From NCBI GenBank assembly GCA_036745875.1, contig DAIOFH010000004.1:1-55301 (forward strand): a stretch of 55,301 nucleotides of DNA. Reading direction: 5' to 3'. The translations under genes and the position numbers were made by a program. Position 1 is the first letter of the stretch, and the number at the start of each line of letters is the position of its first letter. Origin of the DNA: DAIOFH01 sp036745875. Lineage in GTDB: Bacteria > Planctomycetota > SZUA-567. Positions 45,612-52,392 of the stretch are shown piece after piece. Under the pieces are notes generated by a model. The model did no database searches. It saw only the letters and a list, made by a program, of their open reading frames with translations, and was not told the origin of the DNA.

Positions 45612-46380
45612 AATCTGATTAACCTTATCTGGACAACCCAATTGACGAAAAAACACCTTGTACCACAATTGCAACACTTTATAAAAAGCCGGTGGTTTTT
45701 GGTTTTGCTTATGCGATCGTAGACCCTCATTCTCGGATCGCACATCGATTGAATCCACTTTTGGGCAAGCCTGACGCCTGCATGAAATATCATTTTTTTA
45801 CCGGCATATTTTTACAATTGGCAACCAAACTTGATTTGCTTGCTTATCACGAATTATTGGACGAATGTCGATACTTTTATAACAACAAAAAGAGCGCAAA
45901 ATCAAGCAAAATATTTGCGGCACGAAAACAAAATGCCGTTTCGCCCGCTCCGACAGTAACCAAACACATTCTTTCATGTCACCGCGCTGGATATAAAATT
46001 TTATATATCATCATTTTATGCGATTTTAGAAACCAACACAACCATTTAATACACATTTTTATTCAGACAAGGCGATTTCAATTTGTGTTGGATTATCGCA
46101 ATATAAAACCAAGTTTCTAATCCGTGACGGCCATTATTATCAAATTTGTAGAAATTGGATAAAATGTTATCACATTACTTTATTTACAGCCTTATTTTAT
46201 TAAAACTAGTTTATTATCACCGAAACTTGCGTAAATATACCAAATTTTTATAATTCATACGTTTACTTTATCTCTTTAGTATAACCCATCATTCGTTGTA
46301 TTATTTCTGGCTTTTTTGCGAAACACGACTTATATTTGCGGCAAGGAAGTTATCTATTGGGAAATGATCAGGATGGAACC
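45612..46380. other. AT-rich gene-free region
   Basis: About 770 bases with strongly lower GC than the neighbours, especially 45790-46330. An open frame (about 45692-46120) shows no conserved motif and has an odd composition, so I do not annotate it. Several TTATC(A/T) strings are present, but no perfect TTATCCACA box. It may hold promoters of the regulator and of the ATP synthase operon. Confidence 0.5.
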
Positions 46381-46770
46381 ATGGAAGATTTTTTGTCATA
46401 CCATAAAAAAATGCTGCGCATCTCGATCGCGGTCTGCGTAATCGCCGCCGTCGCCATTGTAATCGCGCTTCCCGGGGATTTTCCCCGTCTTTTCGGTTTT
46501 ATCGCCGGCGCAGCCGCCCAGCTCGCCAAGTTCGGGCTGCTGGACGCGGGGACGGTCCAGCGCATTTCCGCCGATCCCGAACACGCGGCGAAAATCCAGC
46601 TTCGGGCCACCCTTTCGAGCCTCCTCCTGTTCGGACTCGCCATCGCCGTCGTTTTCGTCTGCAAACTGGACGTCTGGGCGCTGGCGCTCGGGATCTTTCT
46701 GCCACGGTTGCTTCTCATCGCCGACACCTTCTTCCGGCCCGACCCATTCAAGAACGGAGGGCAAAAGTAG
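46381..46770 (+). CDS. atpI: AtpI-like small membrane protein (ATP synthase subunit I)
   Basis: A 129-residue protein with four predicted membrane helices in two pairs: residues about 14-33 and 37-55, then 77-96 and 99-117. This is the pattern of AtpI, the small protein encoded at the start of many F-type ATP synthase operons, where it helps c-ring assembly. Sequence similarity is weak, so the call rests on size, topology and position 470 bases before atpB. The ATG at 46381 has AGGATGG six to eight bases upstream. Confidence 0.65.
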   Translation: MEDFLSYHKKMLRISIAVCVIAAVAIVIALPGDFPRLFGFIAGAAAQLAKFGLLDAGTVQRISADPEHAAKIQLRATLSSLLLFGLAIAVVFVCKLDVWALALGIFLPRLLLIADTFFRPDPFKNGGQK

Positions 46771-46943
46771 CGACCGATTTCGTTCTCGCCGTTCGAAACT
46801 TGAGACCTTCGTCCGTTGCGCCGGATATGCACGGATCAACCAATCGTTTTTTCCACATTACGAATCAACAAGTTATTTCCGGGAACGGATTATAGTTACG
46901 TTGAAACACCATAATGTGGATACCACCGGGTAAAGTGTCTTGC

Positions 46944-47141
46944 AGTGGACTTTTAAAGAAAAGCAAACAAACCGCCGTTTACTTTTCTTTAAAGTTTCCA
47001 GGCTTTCGATTTCAGTCGCGAATCACGATGGCGTCATGCGGTAGGCCCGACATGCGCAAAATATAAACCCTACAATACAAGGAGTTGAACCTTTAAAGGA
47101 AATCGAGCGGCGGTTGGCTCGATTTCCTTTAAAAGTCCACT
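46944..47141. repeat. Paired inverted hairpin element with covarying stems
   Basis: Two hairpins face each other. Hairpin 1 (46955-46990) is AAAGAAAAGCAAAC, loop containing AACCGCC, GTTTACTTTTCTTT. Hairpin 2 (47094-47130), read on the minus strand, is AAAGGAAATCGAGC, loop with the same AACCGCC, GCTCGATTTCCTTT. Both are flanked on the outer side by AGTGGACTTTTAAAG in inverted orientation. The stems differ in sequence but keep pairing, whereas loop and outer flank are identical. It fills most of the gap before atpB. Confidence 0.75.
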
Positions 47142-47239
47142 TGTAATAATTTAGGTATTGACGAAAAGAGCAAAACATCGTTAACTATCCCAGTTGAGTT
47201 TTTGTGGGCAAGTAATATTGGCCAGGAGCGCTATACAAC

Positions 47240-48133
47240 ATGCTCAGGTTGAAAACATTTGCAGCTGCAATCCTCCTCCTCCCCGCTCTCGGCGCTCCGG
47301 CCTGGGCAGCCATGGACAAACCGCCTCCGCTCAGGCTCCTCGGCATCACCTTCAACCATGGGACCATAATCCACTCGGCGATCGTCGCCGTAGCGATATA
47401 TGTTTTCGTGAGGCTGCTTGTGCGCAACCTTTCCCGCGAACATCCGCGCCGCGGGCAGGTGTTGTTGGAACTTATCGTTTCGACCTTCCTCAGCCTCACG
47501 AAGCAAACCATCGGTCCCAACCGCGGACCCAAGTATCTTCCCTACATCGGCACCCTCTTCATCTTCATCTGGTGCTGCAACATGCTGGCGCTGGTTCCCG
47601 TCAGGGCCACGCATTTCGGCGGCGAATCGTTCAGCGATTACAACAACAACGGCCTCTACGATCCGGGAGAGCCCTTTATCGACGCCAACGGCGACGGCGT
47701 GCACAACCCCGGCTTCCAGTTGCCGTCGTTCGAGGAACCCGCGACGGACCTGAGCTTCCCGCTCACCCTGGCGCTCTTGTTCGTCCTGTTCCTTGGGCAC
47801 GGGTCGGGGCTGTATTACCACGGCATCGGCGGCTATATCAAGGAGTATTTCAGCCCCGGCGGCATAATCGGGGTCTTTATGTTCCCCTTGAACGTGGTGG
47901 GCAAGCTGGCCGAACTGGTCTCGTTGTCTTTCCGTATTTTCGGCAACATTTTCGGCGGCGCCATCATCATGTCCGTCGTCGCCGGGTTGCTGTATTATTT
48001 TGTCATCCCCATCGGCATGTACGCCTATTTTGCCGTTTTTGCCGGCACCATCCAGGCGTTTGTCTTCACCATGCTGGCGGCGACCTATATTTCCATGGAA
48101 GCCGGCGAAACGCCTGACGAGGAGGATGCTTGA
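47240..48133 (+). CDS. atpB: ATP synthase subunit a with calcium-loop-like insertion
   Basis: A 297-residue Fo subunit a. It forms the half-channels that pass ions to the c-ring. The essential Arg lies in SLSFRIFGNIFGGAI (about Arg232). Helices typical of the family are present from about residue 48 to the end. Unusual points: the N-terminus looks like a cleavable signal (LLLPALGAPAWAA). Between helices, at about residues 133-158, an inserted loop reads DYNNNGLYDPGEPF and DANGDGVHNPG, two Asp/Asn-rich calcium-loop-like motifs that should lie outside the membrane, on the periplasmic side. AGGAG precedes the ATG. Its stop overlaps the next start. Confidence 0.9.
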   Translation: MLRLKTFAAAILLLPALGAPAWAAMDKPPPLRLLGITFNHGTIIHSAIVAVAIYVFVRLLVRNLSREHPRRGQVLLELIVSTFLSLTKQTIGPNRGPKYLPYIGTLFIFIWCCNMLALVPVRATHFGGESFSDYNNNGLYDPGEPFIDANGDGVHNPGFQLPSFEEPATDLSFPLTLALLFVLFLGHGSGLYYHGIGGYIKEYFSPGGIIGVFMFPLNVVGKLAELVSLSFRIFGNIFGGAIIMSVVAGLLYYFVIPIGMYAYFAVFAGTIQAFVFTMLAATYISMEAGETPDEEDA

Positions 48134-48909
48134 TGGGCATGGCAAACCTGGCTGCATTATTGGCTTGCGGCTTGGCTATGGGGCTTGGGTCCATTGGGTC
48201 CGGCTGGGGTCTCGGTTATGCCGCCCAGGGCGCGATCCGCGGCATGGCGCGCCAGCCGAAACAGAACAGCCTGCTGTTCCGCAACATGCTTGTCGGCCAG
48301 GCCATCACCGAAACGCCGGCGATTTTCGCCCTGGTGATATCGTTCCTCCTGTATTTCAACGTCGACCGCCACCTGTCGGCCCCGTGGTCGACGGCGCAGG
48401 CCGCGGCGTTTTTGGGGGCGGGCATCTGCATGGGCGCCGGCTCCATCGGCTCCGGCATCGGTTCCGGCCTTGTCGCCCATTACTCCCTGAAGGCGATGGC
48501 GAAAAACCCCGCCGCCCAGGGGCAGGTGACTATTTTCATGCTCATCGGCCAGGCCTGGTGCCAGACCGGCAGCATTTTCGCCCTGGTGATATCGCTCCTT
48601 CTTTTGAACACCGGCGGCTTTGCCCAGCTGTCCAACCCGAACGACCCGCACCTGTGGTCGCTTATCCCGGTCTCCCCCGGCGAAATGGTGGCGGTCGGCA
48701 AATACCTTGGGGCGGGCATCGGCATGGGTTTCGGCGCGATAGGGTCGTCCATAGGCATTGCCTTCACCGCCGCGATGACCTGCAAGGGCCTAGCCACCGC
48801 TCCGGACGCGGGGTCGAAAATAAAGAGCATGTTTTTTGTCGGCGCCGCCGTGACGGAAACGCCGGTGATTTTCTCCCTGGTGGTCGCATTGATATTGATG
48901 GTCACCTGA
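48133..48909 (+). CDS. atpE: ATP synthase c subunit, triple hairpin
   Basis: A 258-residue protein made of three consecutive c-subunit hairpins (six membrane helices). Standard c subunits have one hairpin of about 80 residues. The ion-binding site in the second helix of each hairpin reads TETPAIFALVIS (Glu60), CQTGSIFALVIS (Gln144) and TETPVIFSLVVA (Glu242), so the middle unit lacks the carboxylate. In the first helix the residue aligned with Gln32 of the Ilyobacter sodium c subunit is Leu27, Ser111 and Ile209. Fused hairpins are known in V-type rotors and in the Acetobacterium hybrid ring. The start overlaps the atpB stop, with GGAGG seven bases upstream. No stop or repeat junction suggests a mis-assembly. 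Confidence 0.88.
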   Translation: MGMANLAALLACGLAMGLGSIGSGWGLGYAAQGAIRGMARQPKQNSLLFRNMLVGQAITETPAIFALVISFLLYFNVDRHLSAPWSTAQAAAFLGAGICMGAGSIGSGIGSGLVAHYSLKAMAKNPAAQGQVTIFMLIGQAWCQTGSIFALVISLLLLNTGGFAQLSNPNDPHLWSLIPVSPGEMVAVGKYLGAGIGMGFGAIGSSIGIAFTAAMTCKGLATAPDAGSKIKSMFFVGAAVTETPVIFSLVVALILMVT

Positions 48910-48979
48910 CGGGGGCAGGATTGTTCCATACGTTCCGCAAGAGTGTTTAGGCATTTTTTCCACTGAAATGGAGATTGTC

Positions 48980-49240
48980 ATGAATGAGGAAACAGTAAAA
49001 CTTTTGGTCGGCCCCCTGACCCAGGCGTTTGCCCTCCTTGGAGCGGGCATATGCATGGGGTTTGGTTCCATGGGACCGGGCGCGGGAGAAGGATTCGCGG
49101 CCGGCAAGGCCTGTGAAGCGGTCGCCCGCCGCCCCGAGGAATATTCCCAGATATTCCGCACCATGCTGGTCGGCCAGGCGGTCACTGAATCCACGGCCAT
49201 TTACTCCCTGGTCATTGCCCTGATCCTGGCCTTCCACTAA
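48980..49240 (+). CDS. atpE: ATP synthase c subunit, single hairpin, two-carboxylate motif
   Basis: An 86-residue normal c subunit. Helix 1 has GPGAGEGFAAGKACEAVARRP and helix 2 has TESTAIYSLVIAL. The ion site therefore has Glu70, Ser71 and Tyr75 in helix 2, as in sodium-binding c subunits, and Glu37 in helix 1 where Ilyobacter has Gln32. A Glu/Glu pair at these positions was described for the sodium-driven c-ring of Fusobacterium nucleatum. It follows the triple-hairpin gene by 70 bases and overlaps the next gene by one base. Start at ATG 48980 with GGAG six bases upstream. Confidence 0.92.
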   Translation: MNEETVKLLVGPLTQAFALLGAGICMGFGSMGPGAGEGFAAGKACEAVARRPEEYSQIFRTMLVGQAVTESTAIYSLVIALILAFH

Positions 49241-50316
49241 TGGACAGCCCCCAGGCCAGTTCACGCGATCAGGCCAGGCGCTCCGCCAGGCTTTCGGCGT
49301 GGTACAACCCGCCGACTCCGGAACAGCAGCGTTCGGATCTGCTGCGGCGGTTGTTCATCGCCGTGTGCGCAGCGCTGTTCCTCGTCTATTGCTGGGCGTC
49401 AGTCGCATATCAGAACCAGTTGAAAGTCCCGGACTATCGTCTGGCGACGGTGAACCTGCTGGGCGGGAAGACCCGCGGCCAGTGGGAAGATGACGAGAAT
49501 TACCGTTTCCAACGGCTGATCGTGCTGGAAAACAAGCATTATCAATTGCCGCCCGACGCCAAGGTCATGGGCCCGCACGGCTCGGAGATCCCGGCCAGCC
49601 GCCCGCTGACCGGATCGGATTTCGCATTCCTGATCAAGAACGCCGCATCGGACGACGCGCTACAGATGCAATTGCGCGACCCGGTGGATATCGAAGACAT
49701 CGCAAACCTCGGCTACCTCCTCAGGGACCCGGTGTACGACCCGCTGCATCCCCATGACCAGCCGATTGTTCCTTTCGGCGTTCCGGTGGACAAGGTGCTT
49801 ATTACCGCCCTTAACGGCCTCGGGATCAAGGCGGTGACTGTCGTCGGCGAAGGCACCCCCGTCGGCTTCGACATCGGCACCGGGATAATGGTGCTCATTA
49901 TTTTCCTGTGCCTGGCGGCGGCCTTGAAGCCGATATTGTGGGATCCCTTCCAGGCGCTCCTGGACAGGCGGCAGAAGGAGTTGGCCATTGGCGCCGAGGC
50001 GGCCCGCCAGAACCAGCTGGAAGAGGTGAAGCTGGAGGAGGACAAAAAGCGCCAAAACGCCAAGCTGATGCAGGAGATGCAGGCCAAGCGCATGAAGGCG
50101 CAGCAGGATGTCGCGAGGGAAACGGGCGCTATCATAAAAACGGCGAAGGCCGACGAGAAGAGGGACAGGCACGCGGAGCTCCAGCGCATCAACGCCGAGT
50201 CGCGCCTGGCCTCCAAGCGGCTCGAAGAGGAAATACCCGCGATGGCGGAAGCGATAGCGGCAAGCGTGCTGCGGACCTCCACCGGGGACAGGACGGACGA
50301 CAACCATGGCGGATAG
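49240..50316 (+). CDS. atpF: ATP synthase b subunit-like protein with periplasmic domain (b1)
   Basis: A 358-residue protein. Its C-terminal part is a b subunit: membrane helix at about 206-228 followed by LKPILWDPFQALLDRRQKEL and a long charged coiled coil to about residue 345, which would form the peripheral stalk. Before it come about 200 extra residues: a first membrane helix (about 37-56, FIAVCAALFLVYCWASVAY) and a soluble domain of about 150 residues placed by topology in the periplasm. Ordinary b subunits have about 160 residues and one helix. It overlaps atpE by one base and the next gene by 11 bases. The function of the periplasmic domain is unknown. Confidence 0.8.
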   Translation: MDSPQASSRDQARRSARLSAWYNPPTPEQQRSDLLRRLFIAVCAALFLVYCWASVAYQNQLKVPDYRLATVNLLGGKTRGQWEDDENYRFQRLIVLENKHYQLPPDAKVMGPHGSEIPASRPLTGSDFAFLIKNAASDDALQMQLRDPVDIEDIANLGYLLRDPVYDPLHPHDQPIVPFGVPVDKVLITALNGLGIKAVTVVGEGTPVGFDIGTGIMVLIIFLCLAAALKPILWDPFQALLDRRQKELAIGAEAARQNQLEEVKLEEDKKRQNAKLMQEMQAKRMKAQQDVARETGAIIKTAKADEKRDRHAELQRINAESRLASKRLEEEIPAMAEAIAASVLRTSTGDRTDDNHGG

Positions 50317-51559
50317 ACGGGGACCACAAAATCCAACGCGCGTTTCACGCCATACGGTCATCATGCGCAAGGCGGCCGACGACGACGCGCGCCGCAGGGG
50401 CGGCGTAACCAGCGCCGGCACGGGTTCGACCCGCGTGGGAGCGGCGGAGACGAAGGTCATCAACGCTCCCCAATCGCAGGTGCTGGACCTGAGCCACCCC
50501 GGCAAGGGCGGGCGCAAAACCAGCATCATCATCCAGGACGGCAAGGCGACAAGCGGTCGTTTCATCGCCACGGCGCCTGACGGCAGGCACGAGTCCTTCC
50601 GCCTCAAGGCGGGGGATACGGTCATCCGCCGCCAGGGCGGCGAAACGCTTATCCGCCGCCGCGTCGCCCACAAGACCAGTTCCAGGCGGCAGCTGCTGAT
50701 TGCCTATGCGATCGGCTATGTCGTCATCTTCGGCCTCTACCTCATGTTCAGGCTGACCTCGACCTATGAGATGGAGTGCGAGGATTACCTGACCCATGCA
50801 TTCAGCCGGCGCCAGGGCGAAACGATTGTCGACCTGGAACGTGCCGCCTATGAAGCGATGCGCGGCAACCGGACGCCCGCCGAGGTGCGGTTCGCCGACG
50901 ACCTCTCTTTTTACGACCGGAGAAAGAATCTGGTCAAAATCCATGCCGGCGACCGCATTACCCTGCAGAATTCGGCCAAGCTCGCCCGCGCCATCCTCGA
51001 CGACCTGAGAAGGCCGCCGGAAAACAGCGAATTCTCCAAGCCGTTCAAATTATACGAGGAGACGTGGCTGGCGAGCGTCGATTGGCCGTATTGGCTTATG
51101 GCCTATAATTTGCTCGGATTTTACTTGTTGTGCGGGCTGTTCCTGTGGAAGCCGATTTCGGACTTTCTTGCGACACAGGGCAACAAAACGTCCAGCGCCC
51201 TCGAGAATGTCAGGAAAGCCCACGAGCATTCGGAGGATTTGCGCGACAGCTACCGCCAGTTCACCGCCGCCCTGGAGAAACGCCGCGAGAAGCTGGAAGG
51301 CGACATAGAGACCTGGGCGGAGGACGAGCGCAACAGCGCCCTCGGGAAGGCGCACAGCCAGGCCGCCTCCATAGCCGGCAGCGTAGCTGCGGCGATGGCA
51401 ACGGAAGTCCACACGGTCAGGGAGGAGCTCTTGTCCTCCACGGTCAACGAAGCCTGCCGCAGGGCGGCGGAAATCGTCCGCGGCAAAGCCGGCAAGGCGG
51501 AGCACGACGCGGCCATTGATAATTTGATTAATGAAATAGAGTCGATGAAATTGAGTTGA
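50306..51559 (+). CDS. ATP synthase b subunit-like protein with periplasmic domain (b2)
   Basis: A 417-residue protein with the same logic as its neighbour but little sequence identity. Residues 1 to about 125 are a basic cytoplasmic region with a small beta-rich segment (KTSIIIQDGKATSGRFIATA, VIRRQGGETLIRRRV). A first membrane helix (about 130-150) leads to a periplasmic stretch of about 110 residues. A second helix near 262-280 runs into LWKPISDFLATQGNKTSSAL, the b or b-prime start, and a coiled coil to the C-terminus. Together b1 and b2 would form a heterodimeric stalk with an extended outer face. Position and overlap with b1 support this. Confidence 0.72.
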   Translation: MADRRGPQNPTRVSRHTVIMRKAADDDARRRGGVTSAGTGSTRVGAAETKVINAPQSQVLDLSHPGKGGRKTSIIIQDGKATSGRFIATAPDGRHESFRLKAGDTVIRRQGGETLIRRRVAHKTSSRRQLLIAYAIGYVVIFGLYLMFRLTSTYEMECEDYLTHAFSRRQGETIVDLERAAYEAMRGNRTPAEVRFADDLSFYDRRKNLVKIHAGDRITLQNSAKLARAILDDLRRPPENSEFSKPFKLYEETWLASVDWPYWLMAYNLLGFYLLCGLFLWKPISDFLATQGNKTSSALENVRKAHEHSEDLRDSYRQFTAALEKRREKLEGDIETWAEDERNSALGKAHSQAASIAGSVAAAMATEVHTVREELLSSTVNEACRRAAEIVRGKAGKAEHDAAIDNLINEIESMKLS

Positions 51560-51560
51560 G

Positions 51561-51665
51561 AGTTAAAAGTTAAGAGTGAAAAGTCAGGAAAATTTATTTT
51601 CCATCGCAAGCGTCGCCGCGATGTCAAACCCTTCACTTTTAACTCTTCACTCTTGACCTTTAACT
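51561..51665. repeat. Inverted repeat inside the ATP synthase operon
   Basis: GAGTTAAAAGTTAAGAGTGAAAAG after the b2 stop is inverted as CTTCACTTTTAACTCTTCACTCTTGACCTTTAACTC ahead of atpH, with direct repeats of the GAGTTAA/GAGTGAA heptad. It could form a long hairpin in the mRNA. It is like heptamer-spaced intergenic repeats of many bacteria. Confidence 0.6.
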
Positions 51666-51693
51666 CCTAAACTTTTAATGCGGAAGCAGCCCT

Positions 51694-52263
51694 ATGCCCC
51701 AGGAAGACGTCATAGCCAGAAGGTATGCCAAAGGTCTCGCGGAGCACGCCGCCGAGGAGAACAAGGTCGACGAGGTCCGTCGCGACCTTGGCCGCCTTGC
51801 CGACCTGCTCGACCCGTATTCGGGGGACTACAGCATTCCGGAGTTATTGGATTTCCTCAACACCCCCGTCGCCCATACCACCGCGAAGCTGGAGGCGACG
51901 GACGTCATCATGGAGAAAATCGGTATAGGCAAGATTGTCTCCGATTTCTTCAATGTCCTTATTCTCCACAGCCGGATCGGCCTTTTGCCGCGCATAAACC
52001 GGCAGTACAACCTTATCGTCGCCGATCTGACGAACGAGCACGCGGCAACCGTTTTCACCGCCCTGCCGCTTGCCGCCGACCAGTCGGCGCGCCTCGCGGC
52101 GGCGCTGGAGAAGGCGCTCGACGCCAAAGTGCGTCTGGTGCAGCAGGTGGAACCGGGTTTGGTGGCGGGAGCCAGGATAGAGGTGGATGGTCACCTTCTG
52201 GACGGGACAGTGGTGGGAAAGCTGGACAGCCTGAAGCAAAGGCTGTTGGCCGCCCAGGAATAA
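51694..52263 (+). CDS. atpH: ATP synthase delta subunit
   Basis: A 189-residue OSCP/delta subunit. The N-terminal six-helix bundle starts IARRYAKGLAEHAAEENKVD and contains LDFLNTPVAHTTAKLEATD; the C-terminal strand-helix part contains PGLVAGARIEVDGHLLDGTVVGKLDSLKQRLL, the family signature. It links the peripheral stalk to the top of F1. Length is normal (about 180). It is separated from b2 by an inverted repeat and from atpA by the 101-bp repeat. Its ribosome binding site is weak. Confidence 0.9.
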   Translation: MPQEDVIARRYAKGLAEHAAEENKVDEVRRDLGRLADLLDPYSGDYSIPELLDFLNTPVAHTTAKLEATDVIMEKIGIGKIVSDFFNVLILHSRIGLLPRINRQYNLIVADLTNEHAATVFTALPLAADQSARLAAALEKALDAKVRLVQQVEPGLVAGARIEVDGHLLDGTVVGKLDSLKQRLLAAQE

Positions 52264-52269
52264 ACATTT

Positions 52270-52370
52270 AGCGCTTTTTAAATAATGGCTGGTTCCTTGT
52301 TGCGTTTTACGGCACAACTGGTACATGCCGAAAAGCGCCAGTGAAGGGTCAACTACTATTTAAAACGCAA
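52270..52370. repeat. 101-bp palindromic repeat element, copy B
   Basis: Same length as copy A (17117-17217) and, in reverse complement, about 96 of 101 bases the same by eye. Differences cluster in one arm (CCTTTG versus CACTGG). It starts six bases after the atpH stop and ends 22 bases before atpA, so it is transcribed within the operon. Confidence 0.88.
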
Positions 52371-52392
52371 TTGCAAAGATGGAGCCTTAGCC

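Noticed and set aside
45692..46120. 142-codon frame in the AT-rich region
   Set aside because: No ribosome binding site, no motif, composition like random AT-rich DNA; overlaps the leader of the LacI gene on the other strand.
45790..46340. Possible replication origin (AT-rich, TTATC strings, dnaB in the window)
   Set aside because: No perfect DnaA box cluster, no dnaA, dnaN or gidA nearby; dnaB is 34 kb away and not an origin marker.
48133..48909. V-type (A/V-ATPase) K subunit
   Set aside because: All neighbours are F-type (a, b, delta, alpha, gamma) and each hairpin has F-type loop spacing (MARQP, MAKNP, LATAP).
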